A DNA stretch of 64,000 nucleotides from the NCBI GenBank assembly GCA_964486455.1, contig CAZAMP010000022.1, positions 1 through 64,000 on the forward strand, read 5' to 3'. Source of the stretch: CAZAMP01 sp964486455. Its GTDB lineage: Bacteria; Eisenbacteria; RBG-16-71-46; CAZAMP01. Below the pieces are notes generated by a model, which was not told where the DNA came from, did no database searches, and saw only the letters and a program-made list of their open reading frames with translations. Positions 25,910-33,302 of the stretch are shown piece after piece (within the stretch, counting starts at the first letter, position 1; every line of letters starts with the position of its first letter). Position numbers and translations under genes: made by a program.

Positions 25910-27552
25910 TAACGACGGTTTCGAGCCTCCTGACGATTTCGTGCCTCGCGGCACCTGCAACCCTTCACGCCCAAGAAGGCGGGACGGATGAAAAGCCGGA
26001 CATCGAGCTGCCAAAGGTCGTGATCACGGGCATCGACGAATCGCTTCTCGGTGTGGGGGAGACGCCGGACCTTCCCGCTGTGGAGTCCGAAGCCGTTCCG
26101 CTGGCCATCCCTCCGATCGGGGCGCCCGCTGAGGTGACGCTGCCGGACGAGGCCACCCGCACGGAGTTCGAGTCCATAGCCGCTCCGGACATCCCGCCGG
26201 AGCTCACGGTCCGTGGCTATGTCAGCGCAGCGCGCCATCAATCGATACTGGCAGGGTTCGAAGCGTCGCGTCAGGTGGGGCCCGGCGGTCTGTTCCTCGA
26301 GCTTTGGGGGCGTGACAGTAACGGCCACATCCCCGGGGCTCCGTGGAGTCGCGTCGGCGCAAAAGCGGGAGTCATCCTGAAGCCAACCGCCTCGGCCGGG
26401 TTCCGGGCGGCGGTCAACCACCGAGTGCGCCATCAGGAGTTGCCGCGTCATGGCTTCGCGACACGGGACATCAATCTGGTTTCGGGCGGGCAAGAGGCGG
26501 GAGTCCAACGCTTCACGTGGTCGGACGTGGATCTGCGCTATCGGTTTGAGGGAAGCGATGGTTTTCTCACCGGCCTCATACTCCGCGGGGAGCAGGCGAC
26601 GCTTCGCCCCGAGGACGAAACGAGTGAGCGGACCCTCCTCAACGGGACGGCGGACGTTCATCTCGAAATGCCGCTCGATGCGAATCTCTGGTCACTGGAA
26701 TTGGACCTGGCGCTGGGCGGACTCAGAGAAGAGATGTCTGACGGTTCGGATAGCAGCCGACAACGGATTCACGCCGGGCTCATTGGACGCGTTTCCGTCG
26801 GAAACGGGTGGAACTACCACATGGGGGCGGTATTCAAGCGTCTCGGAGACGTGGAAGTGATCGGGCCTCGCATCAGGCTCATTCATGTGTCCCCTCCCAC
26901 GCGTCGCCTATGGGTCGGCGTGGTGCCCCACTTCGCGGAGGCGGACTATCTCGGCTTCTTGGATCGGATGCCGTTTTCGTCGGGCGATGCCGGTCTCGAA
27001 CCTGAGCGCGCTCCGGTGAAAGTCGAGGCCGGAATCGAGCTGCGCCCGACGTCGGATCTGTCCGTTCTGGGCGAGACGTCCGTCAGGCGCGGGGCCGGAT
27101 TCGCGCACGTTGAACGGGAATCGTCTGACCGGGGTTTCTATCAACTCGTTGCGGATACTGAGAAGCGGTGGGTATCGGAGTCGGCCGCGGGCGTGGACTG
27201 GCGCCTTCCGTACGCATTTCATCTGAGCGCCGACTATCGCTTCCAGCTCGTCGAGGGCGAGCGCGTGGCCTATGTCGTGGCGCACCGCGGGTCGATCGGA
27301 ATGAAATACACGGGGCCGTTCAATGTAGGCGTTCAGTGGCGCTGGATCGGCAGTCAATGGGGAAGCCGGGCGCTTTCCGAAGGGAAGCTCCCCGCGGCGG
27401 GGGTTCTTTCCGCGTCCGCCTCGCTCGAAGTGGCACGCCAGTGGTCGGTCAAAGTCACGGGTGAGAACCTTCTCGACCGCAGCTACCGGGAATACTGGGA
27501 ATACGAGGCCATGCCGCGAAATGTCGAGGCGGGCGTTCGCTACGCATTTTAG
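25897..27552 (+). CDS. TonB-dependent-receptor-like outer-membrane barrel lacking an evident plug
   Basis: Outer-membrane protein, 551 aa, with a signal peptide ending near residue 25 (LHAQE). A TonB-box-like segment (ELPKVVITGIDESLLG) and an acidic Pro-rich stretch of about 60 residues lead into a beta-barrel. The barrel ends with the receptor-type signature GENLLDRSYREYWE...VEAGVRYAF with a terminal Phe. The plug-domain hallmarks between TonB box and barrel are not visible, and the length is short for a receptor. ATG 25897 with GGGAGGAG upstream lies inside the TPR gene. The next three genes (exbB, exbD, tonB) would energise it. Confidence 0.8.
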   Translation: MGRLVTTVSSLLTISCLAAPATLHAQEGGTDEKPDIELPKVVITGIDESLLGVGETPDLPAVESEAVPLAIPPIGAPAEVTLPDEATRTEFESIAAPDIPPELTVRGYVSAARHQSILAGFEASRQVGPGGLFLELWGRDSNGHIPGAPWSRVGAKAGVILKPTASAGFRAAVNHRVRHQELPRHGFATRDINLVSGGQEAGVQRFTWSDVDLRYRFEGSDGFLTGLILRGEQATLRPEDETSERTLLNGTADVHLEMPLDANLWSLELDLALGGLREEMSDGSDSSRQRIHAGLIGRVSVGNGWNYHMGAVFKRLGDVEVIGPRIRLIHVSPPTRRLWVGVVPHFAEADYLGFLDRMPFSSGDAGLEPERAPVKVEAGIELRPTSDLSVLGETSVRRGAGFAHVERESSDRGFYQLVADTEKRWVSESAAGVDWRLPYAFHLSADYRFQLVEGERVAYVVAHRGSIGMKYTGPFNVGVQWRWIGSQWGSRALSEGKLPAAGVLSASASLEVARQWSVKVTGENLLDRSYREYWEYEAMPRNVEAGVRYAF

Positions 27553-27562
27553 GGAGGTACGT

Positions 27563-28180
27563 GTGCTGGATATCTTGGTCAAGGGCGGCTTCTTGATGTA
27601 TCCGATCATGCTTTGCTCGGTCTTGTCCGTCGCCGTCATCATCGAGAGGTTGCTGCAGATACGACGAGCATCCAAGAACTCCGACAAATTCAATCGCCTC
27701 GTGCGTTCCTCGCTGGATCGTGGGGACCTCGAGGGTGCAATTCAGAAGTGTGAACAGCACGACGGTCCCCTCAGCGCGATTATCCTTTCCGGTCTTTCTC
27801 GCGTATCCCGTGGAGAGGACGAGGTCCGACAGGCGATCATGGACGCCGGTGAAGCCGAAACCGAGCGACTCGAGAAGCACGTCCCGGTTCTCGCCACGAT
27901 CGTCGGAGGGGCGCCGCTTCTGGGGTTTCTCGGGACGGTGCTCGGGATGATCGAGGCGTTTCGTCAGATCGAACGGCTTGGAGGTAACGTCGACGCAAGC
28001 GTGCTTGCCGGAGGCATCTGGCAGGCGCTTCTCACGACGGCCGCCGGGCTTTCCGTTGCGGTCTTCACGTTCTTCGCGCACAACTTCATCGTCGGACGGA
28101 TTCGAAACATCATCTCGCTCATGGAGCACGCTGGAGAAGGAATCGTCGAGGCACTTTATCACCGTGAGGAGAAGTCGTGA
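27563..28180 (+). CDS. exbB: ExbB/TolQ-family proton channel subunit
   Basis: Inner-membrane protein, 205 aa, with three membrane helices: about residues 8-25, about 112-135 (IVGGAPLLGFLGTVLGMIEAF) and about 155-180 (WQALLTTAAGLSVAVFTFFAH). These contain the conserved GLLGTV-like and TTAAGL channel motifs. GTG 27563 has GGGAGG five bases upstream; the frame is open further upstream inside the previous gene. It works with ExbD to convert proton flow into TonB motion. It overlaps exbD at GTGA. Confidence 0.93.
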   Translation: MLDILVKGGFLMYPIMLCSVLSVAVIIERLLQIRRASKNSDKFNRLVRSSLDRGDLEGAIQKCEQHDGPLSAIILSGLSRVSRGEDEVRQAIMDAGEAETERLEKHVPVLATIVGGAPLLGFLGTVLGMIEAFRQIERLGGNVDASVLAGGIWQALLTTAAGLSVAVFTFFAHNFIVGRIRNIISLMEHAGEGIVEALYHREEKS

Positions 28181-28578
28181 GGTTTGCGAAGAAGCAATCG
28201 CTTCTCATGAGCCTCGAGTCGACCGCGATGGCGGACATCATTTTCCTACTTCTGATCTTTTTTCTTTTGTCGTCGTCGTTTATTCTGCAGGTAGGCACGA
28301 AGGTCAGCCTGCCGAAGGAGTCGAGACCGCAACCGCTCGAGCAGCGAAACATCATCATCACGCTGGAACGAAGTGGTGAGTTGTTCATCAACAAAGATCG
28401 CGTGACGTTGACCGAGCTGGCGGGTCGCCTCGGTGAGCTTCTGGAGGCAGCACCAGACCGGGCCGTGATCGTACGGGGAGACGAAACCGTTTCCCTGGGT
28501 CGGACGATCGAAGTGATGGATATCGCCAAGCGGATGGGAGCGACAAAGCTCGCGATCGCGACCCGGCCACAGGGATGA
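28177..28578 (+). CDS. exbD: ExbD/TolR-family protein
   Basis: Bitopic protein, 133 aa. A cytoplasmic N-terminus leads to a membrane helix (about residues 17-37) that carries the essential Asp in the helix start (MADIIFLLLIFFLL). The periplasmic domain follows with IIITLERSGELFINK and AVIVRGDETVSLGRTIEVMD, a classic ExbD pattern. GTG 28177 overlaps exbB and the stop overlaps tonB, so the three are coupled. Confidence 0.94.
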   Translation: MRFAKKQSLLMSLESTAMADIIFLLLIFFLLSSSFILQVGTKVSLPKESRPQPLEQRNIIITLERSGELFINKDRVTLTELAGRLGELLEAAPDRAVIVRGDETVSLGRTIEVMDIAKRMGATKLAIATRPQG

Positions 28579-29462
28579 TGAAGACTCGTAGTGCACGAGA
28601 CGCAGCGCTGGGATCCAGTTTTTCCATCGCAGCGCATCTGCTCATTCTCATTGCCCTCGCAGGGTGGTTCCGCGCCCAAGGGCAACCTCTATCTACTCCG
28701 CTCGCGGTCGCGCTCTGGACCGAGCCGGTTCCGTCCGCTCCCTCCGCCGTGGAACCCGTCGTGTCCGAGCCCGCTGATGTCGTGTCGGGGGGCGGAGCGC
28801 CGGTGACGGAAGAGGAGGCCGACGAGCCGGAAGCGCAACCGGAAACGGATCTCGAAGCCGCGGCGCCCGAGATCCGGGAGCCCTCTCCGGAGCCCGAACG
28901 TCCGGAGCTTCCGCTACCGAGCATGATGAGCGATTCCGAGTCACCGCTGAGCACGAGTGTGGACGAGCTCGTCATGACGCCTCCGTCCGGGCCGACGGCG
29001 CGCGATCGGCGGCAACGGCTGACCGAGCAGCATGAGTCCGCCGAGGCGACGGAAGAGCGCATCGCATCGCGGCTGTCCGGTGGACGCGAGCGGGGACCGG
29101 TGAGTGGCGCACGATCTTCGGAAGCAGCCGCGCCCCGCGGCGACGGCACTCTCGCCGAGGAGAAAGGCGTTGCCGGGCCGCTCGGTGAGCGACGTATCTT
29201 GTACAGCGAGAAGCCGCACTATCCCGACTGGGCACGTCGGATCGGATTGGAAGCCGAGGTGCGATTTCGATTCTGGGTCACGCCGCAGGGCACGGTCGAC
29301 CGCGTCGAGTACATCACCTTTTCGGGTAGCAGCCAGCTCGATCGCTTGGCTGAGAAGACCCTTCGAAAGTGGAAATTCGAACCCCTGCCGCGGGGAGTTC
29401 CACAGAAGGATGAATGGGGAATCATTCCGATGTCGTTCACATTGATCCCAGGGAATGGCTGA
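28575..29462 (+). CDS. tonB: TonB-family energy transducer with acidic linker
   Basis: TonB-like protein, 295 aa. An N-terminal membrane helix (about residues 14-32), a long periplasmic linker rich in Pro and Glu, and a C-terminal TonB domain from about residue 215 (EKPHYPDWARRIGLEAEVRFRF ... LRKWKFEPLP) are visible. The usual Pro-Lys spacer is replaced by an acidic Pro-Glu one, which is odd. ATG 28575 overlaps exbD by four bases. The stop overlaps the kinase start. Expected partner is the barrel at 25897. Confidence 0.88.
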   Translation: MMKTRSARDAALGSSFSIAAHLLILIALAGWFRAQGQPLSTPLAVALWTEPVPSAPSAVEPVVSEPADVVSGGGAPVTEEEADEPEAQPETDLEAAAPEIREPSPEPERPELPLPSMMSDSESPLSTSVDELVMTPPSGPTARDRRQRLTEQHESAEATEERIASRLSGGRERGPVSGARSSEAAAPRGDGTLAEEKGVAGPLGERRILYSEKPHYPDWARRIGLEAEVRFRFWVTPQGTVDRVEYITFSGSSQLDRLAEKTLRKWKFEPLPRGVPQKDEWGIIPMSFTLIPGNG

Positions 29463-30589
29463 TGGAGAACAAGGATACGTCGACGGCAACAACCACGCAG
29501 ATCGAGGTCCCGCCGATCGAGGACCTCACGAATCTGCTCCTCGACAATCTCGGGTCCGGGCTTCTCGCCGTCGGAAATGATGGGGAGATCCTGTTCCTCA
29601 ATCGCGTCGCCGAGGAGATCTTCGACCTCGAGCTATCCAAGGTTCGCGGACATCCGCTGGACAAGGTGATCAGCGCCGACGACATGGAGTGGCTCAAGCC
29701 GGTGGATGATGATCGTCTCGCGGATCCGCGACGCCACGGTGAGACGTCACTCAAGGTCGGGAGCAAGGAAGTTGTCGTTGAAGCGGTTGCGCGTGAGCTG
29801 AAGGACCGACGGGGTCGCAGACACGGGGTCGCGGTCACGTTTGTCGACGTGTCGGACACGGCCGAGGACGAGGAATTCCGCAGAACGGCGGAGCGGCTTG
29901 CGCATCTCGGAGAGATGTCGGCGGTCGTCGCCCACGAAATCCGAAACCCGCTGACGGGAATTCGCACGACGATCCAGTTCCTGGGTTCGAAGCTCAATCC
30001 CGATGACGCGATGCTGAGAAGCCTCGAAGACGTGATCTCGGAGCTGGACCGCGTCGAGCAGATCATCACGGATCTTCTCGTTCTTGCGCGCCCGCCGTTG
30101 GGGGCACGGATCATCATGGATATCAATACGGTGATCGAGAAAGGGCTGGACGGCGTCGGCGGGCAGATCGAGGAGTCGGGCATCAACCTGAAGAAGGAGC
30201 TGGTCGCCGATCTTCCGAATGTCGAGCTCGACGAGGGCATGACGCACCAAGTATGCCTGAATATGCTGGTGAACGCGATCGATGCCATGGAAGGGGCGGA
30301 CGAACCGGTTCTTCGGGTAGCGACCGCGCTCAGGCGTTATCGGGTCAAACGCCCCATGGTCGAGGTTACGTTCAGCGACACAGGCTGCGGGATCTCCCCC
30401 GACGTGAAGGACCGGATCTTCGATCCATTCTTCACCACAAAGTCGATGGGGACCGGACTCGGACTTCCGCTTTCGCTCCAGATCATGAAGGATCACGGTG
30501 GCACCATCCACGTGCGCAATCGTCCGCAGGGCGGGACGATCTTCAAGCTCATGTTCCCGCTTCCCGAGAACGCGGAGGTGCCGAGTTGA
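29462..30589 (+). CDS. PAS-containing NtrB-like histidine kinase
   Basis: Soluble sensor kinase, 375 aa, without membrane helices. It has a PAS domain (about residues 25-135) and a dimerisation/phospho-acceptor helix with His158 in VVAHEIRNPLTGIRTTI. The ATPase domain follows with an N-box (MLVNAIDAM), G1 box DTGCGISPD and G2 box GTGLGLPLS. ATG 29462 overlaps the tonB stop by one base. It pairs with the downstream NtrC-like regulator and, being in the TonB operon, may sense the state of that system from the cytoplasm. Confidence 0.9.
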   Translation: MENKDTSTATTTQIEVPPIEDLTNLLLDNLGSGLLAVGNDGEILFLNRVAEEIFDLELSKVRGHPLDKVISADDMEWLKPVDDDRLADPRRHGETSLKVGSKEVVVEAVARELKDRRGRRHGVAVTFVDVSDTAEDEEFRRTAERLAHLGEMSAVVAHEIRNPLTGIRTTIQFLGSKLNPDDAMLRSLEDVISELDRVEQIITDLLVLARPPLGARIIMDINTVIEKGLDGVGGQIEESGINLKKELVADLPNVELDEGMTHQVCLNMLVNAIDAMEGADEPVLRVATALRRYRVKRPMVEVTFSDTGCGISPDVKDRIFDPFFTTKSMGTGLGLPLSLQIMKDHGGTIHVRNRPQGGTIFKLMFPLPENAEVPS

Positions 30590-31986
30590 GATACCGCGTC
30601 CTGATCGTTGATGATGAGGAACTGATCCGGAAATCGCTCTCCTCAGTTTTCGACGATCGGGGCTATGCGATCGAGTCCGCCGCCGACGGCAAGCACGCGC
30701 TGGATCACTTCGCGCGCTGGAGTCCTCATGTCGTCGTTCTCGACATGCGCCTACCCGATTTCGATGGGGTGGATCTTCTGCGCGAGTTACGGAAACGAGA
30801 CTCGAGCGCACAGATCATCATGATCACCGCTCACGGTGACATTTCACATGCCGTGCAGGCGATGAAGCTCGGGGCCTTCGACTTTCTGCGCAAGCCATAC
30901 GAGTTGGAAGAGATCCTCCACGCCGTCGAGCAGGCCGTTCGGAATCTCGATCGCGACCGGCGACTCACGCTCTATGAGGAACGCAATCGTGCGAGCTTCA
31001 GTCGTGACATCATCGTCGGCGACTGTTCGAAGATGAAACAGGTCTGGGAAACCGTGGAGAAGGCGGCCACGAGCAAGTCGACTACGGTTCTTCTCCAAGG
31101 CGAGAGCGGAACGGGCAAGGAGCTCTTTGCGCGGGCCATTCATCAGCTGAGCGATCGCTCCGAAGCGCCGCTCGTGGACATCAATTGCTCATCGTTTCAA
31201 GAAAGCCTGCTCGAGAACGAGCTTTTCGGACACGAGAAGGGGGCATTCACCGGCGCGACGGGACGAAAACGCGGACTGGTCGAGCTCTGCGACGGCGGCA
31301 CGCTGTTACTGGACGAGGTGGGGGAGGCGCCGCTGGTGACCCAGGCTAAGTTGTTGCGATTTATAGAGGATCATACGTTTCGTCGAGTGGGTGGTGCCGC
31401 CGATCTGTCGGTCGACATCCGCATCATCGCCGCGACCAATGCGAGTCTCGAGGACGCGGTCGAGCGGGGGAGGTTCCGCAAGGACTTCTTCTATCGTCTG
31501 AAAGTGGTGTCGATCGATCTGCCTCCCCTCAGAGAGCGCGAAGATGATGTCGGCGCACTCGCGTTGTTCTTTCTCGATCGGTTCAGCCGAAAGTTCAAGA
31601 AGCAGTTCACCGACATCGATCCCGAGGTCGTCGAGTCGTTCATGCGATATCCATGGCCCGGGAACGTAAGAGAGCTCCGAAATCTCATTGAGCGGGTCGT
31701 GCTTCTCGAAGACGCTGAGATTCTCGGCGTCGAGCATCTTCCGGACGAACTACAGGCCGCGTTCTCAGGACTGGATGATGGCAAATCCGCAGCCATCGCA
31801 CCCGAGGGCAAGCTGGGCATGGTCACGTTGCGCGAAGCAGGTGATCGACACATTCTGGAGATCGTACGGGCCTGTGACGGGAACAGAACTCACGCGGCGA
31901 AAGTGCTCGGGATATCGCGGCAGCATCTCATCACGCGGCTCAGGCAGATCGAAGAGAAGAAGGTGTCCACTGAGTTGACATGTTAA
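30586..31986 (+). CDS. NtrC-family sigma-54 response regulator
   Basis: Response regulator of 466 aa: receiver with Asp53 (VVLDMRLPD), AAA+ domain with GESGTGKE and the sigma-54 loop GAFTGA, and a Fis-type helix-turn-helix at the end (HAAKVLGISRQHLITRL). TTG 30586 overlaps the kinase stop as TTGA and has GGAGG seven bases upstream; the frame is open far upstream inside the kinase gene in another frame. It should activate sigma-54 promoters on a signal from the adjacent kinase. Last gene of the TonB operon. Confidence 0.92.
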   Translation: MRYRVLIVDDEELIRKSLSSVFDDRGYAIESAADGKHALDHFARWSPHVVVLDMRLPDFDGVDLLRELRKRDSSAQIIMITAHGDISHAVQAMKLGAFDFLRKPYELEEILHAVEQAVRNLDRDRRLTLYEERNRASFSRDIIVGDCSKMKQVWETVEKAATSKSTTVLLQGESGTGKELFARAIHQLSDRSEAPLVDINCSSFQESLLENELFGHEKGAFTGATGRKRGLVELCDGGTLLLDEVGEAPLVTQAKLLRFIEDHTFRRVGGAADLSVDIRIIAATNASLEDAVERGRFRKDFFYRLKVVSIDLPPLREREDDVGALALFFLDRFSRKFKKQFTDIDPEVVESFMRYPWPGNVRELRNLIERVVLLEDAEILGVEHLPDELQAAFSGLDDGKSAAIAPEGKLGMVTLREAGDRHILEIVRACDGNRTHAAKVLGISRQHLITRLRQIEEKKVSTELTC

Positions 31987-32174
31987 GTATGTGACCAGTT
32001 CGCTGAGTGCCTGCTATTTCGCCCCTCACACGACGTCAACCCTCGCACTGTAATCTGTGTTGACACTTTTGCGCGTTCCGCGCGCTCTCTTCGCAAGGCA
32101 GTTTGCATCTTCTTGATCATTCAACTCGTTTCTTTGCATTCGAATAGAGCGTCAGTTGTTTTGGAGCGTAGATT

Positions 32175-32190
32175 TGGAACGGAACTTGTA
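32175..32190 (+). promoter_or_regulatory. Possible sigma-54 promoter of the receiver gene
   Basis: TGGAACGGAACTTGTA fits TGGCACG-N4-TTGCA except C to A in the -24 part and GC to GT at -12, with correct spacing. It would give a leader of about 30 bases. It lies in an AT-richer gap (31987-32231) directly after a gene for a sigma-54 activator. The -12 change makes this uncertain. Confidence 0.35.
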
Positions 32191-32231
32191 TATGTACACC
32201 AACGATAACTGCAACGCGGGAGATTCGCTCT

Positions 32232-32606
32232 GTGCAAAAAAAGATCCTCATCGTGGAGGACGAGCGCCTTCTGCTCAAGACGCTGGCGGATGCACTCACC
32301 GACAACGGTTATAGCGTCAAGACCGCCGCATCAGCTGAAGAGGCCGAGACGCTGCTCTTCCCGGAGAGCGGGTTTGACCTCGTCGTGCTGGACAATCGGC
32401 TCCCCGCACGACAGGGCGTGGACGTGGTGAGGCGGATCAGAGCGGAGGCGTTACCGGTCCGCGTCATGGTCATGACGGCGTACGGGACGAACGGTCTCGC
32501 GTCGGAGCTCGAGAAGCTGAAGATCGACGCGTTTGTGAAGAAGCCGTTCGATCTGGAGAAGTTTTTGGAGGCAATCGCCGATGTAGTCGGCGGTGAGGGT
32601 ACCTGA
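32232..32606 (+). CDS. Stand-alone response regulator receiver protein
   Basis: Single-domain receiver, 124 aa (CheY/Spo0F type). The acid pocket is Glu9-Asp10-Glu11, the phospho-acceptor Asp54 is in LVVLDNRLP, the conserved Thr in MVMTAYG and the Lys in AFVKKPFD. There is no output domain. GTG 32232 has GGGAG about ten bases upstream. It is followed 41 bases later by the lysine-rich gene and may share its transcript. It could act in a phosphorelay or as a motility-type regulator. Confidence 0.92.
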   Translation: MQKKILIVEDERLLLKTLADALTDNGYSVKTAASAEEAETLLFPESGFDLVVLDNRLPARQGVDVVRRIRAEALPVRVMVMTAYGTNGLASELEKLKIDAFVKKPFDLEKFLEAIADVVGGEGT

Positions 32607-32647
32607 CACACGGGTCAGGAGGGGTCCCTAACGCAGAGGGGGAAAGC

Positions 32648-32944
32648 ATGGCAGTGGCCAAGCGGAAGAAAGTCACCCGTAAGAAGGCCAAGAAAAAGGC
32701 CAAGAAGAAAAAGGTGACTCGGAAGAAAGCCAAGAAGAAGAAAGCGACCAAAAAGAAAGCCAAGAAGAAGAAAGTCACTCGCAAGAAAAAGAAAAAAGCG
32801 ACCAAAAAGAAAAAGAAGAAAAAAACAAAAAAAAAGAAAAAGAAAAAGAACAAGAAGAAAAAGAAGAAGAAGAAAAAAAAGAACAAGAAAAAGAAAAAGA
32901 AGAATAAATTTAGTAAGATTAAATTTAAAGTGACACTGAATTAA
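32648..32944 (+). CDS. Lysine-rich repeat protein (histone H1-like), N-terminal part
   Basis: Open frame of 98 aa after GAGGGGGAAAGC, about three-quarters lysine. The first 45 codons repeat a KK-V/A-T-R/K-KKAKKK unit and then drift into almost pure lysine. It ends in a non-repetitive tail (KFSKIKFKVTLN) and a TAA. The same repeat resumes in the same frame after the stop, to 33094. Proteins of this kind (bacterial H1-like or AlgP-like tails) bind DNA or RNA by charge; no globular domain is seen. The true product is probably longer, about 148 aa. Confidence 0.6.
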   Translation: MAVAKRKKVTRKKAKKKAKKKKVTRKKAKKKKATKKKAKKKKVTRKKKKKATKKKKKKKTKKKKKKKNKKKKKKKKKKNKKKKKKNKFSKIKFKVTLN

Positions 32945-33094
32945 AAGTAAATGGTCACTCGCTAGAAAAAGAAGAAAGTCACCCGTAAGAATAAGAAGAA
33001 AGCCACCAAGAAGAAAAAGAAAAAGGTCACCCGTAAGAAAAAGAAGAAAGTGACCCGGAAGAAAAAGAAGAAAGCAACTCGCAAGAAGAAATAG
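32945..33094 (+). pseudogene. In-frame continuation of the lysine-rich repeat gene after premature stops
   Basis: Codons continue in the same frame with the same KKVTRKKKKKAT repeat and end at TAG 33092-33094. The stops TAA 32942, TAA 32948 and TAG 32963 are each one base away from a lysine codon. The surrounding codons (ACA CTG AAT) align one-for-one with the repeat codons ACC CGG AAG. Either the gene has decayed or the consensus is wrong in this low-complexity stretch. Confidence 0.6.
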
Positions 33095-33147
33095 GGTGGC
33101 TTAGAGGCGGTATTCCAGGTCTAGTACCCGGATGCTTTCAGGCACAA

Positions 33148-33177
33148 CGGCCCCGGCTTCGACCGGGGTCGTTTTTT
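33148..33177 (+). terminator. Rho-independent terminator
   Basis: CGGCCCCGG and CCGGGGTCG form a nine-base-pair stem (one G-T pair) with a six-base loop CTTCGA, directly followed by a run of six T. It closes the transcript of the receiver and lysine-rich genes. Confidence 0.9.
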
Positions 33178-33302
33178 CGTGCGGCGGGCAATGATCCGAC
33201 TCGAGGTGGACGCCGGAAGTCTATTTGTGACAGTGCATTGCATAGCTATGTGTCCACATGATAGCTTTGATGCGTCTCTGGACCGCCAGCCAGGAGGATA
33301 GG

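Noticed and set aside
32058..32090. TTGACA box as a sigma-70 promoter
   Set aside because: No -10 hexamer is present 16-18 bases downstream.
32648..33094. Repeat array read as CRISPR or tandem satellite
   Set aside because: Period and variation follow codons of a Lys-rich protein; no spacers or palindromic repeats.
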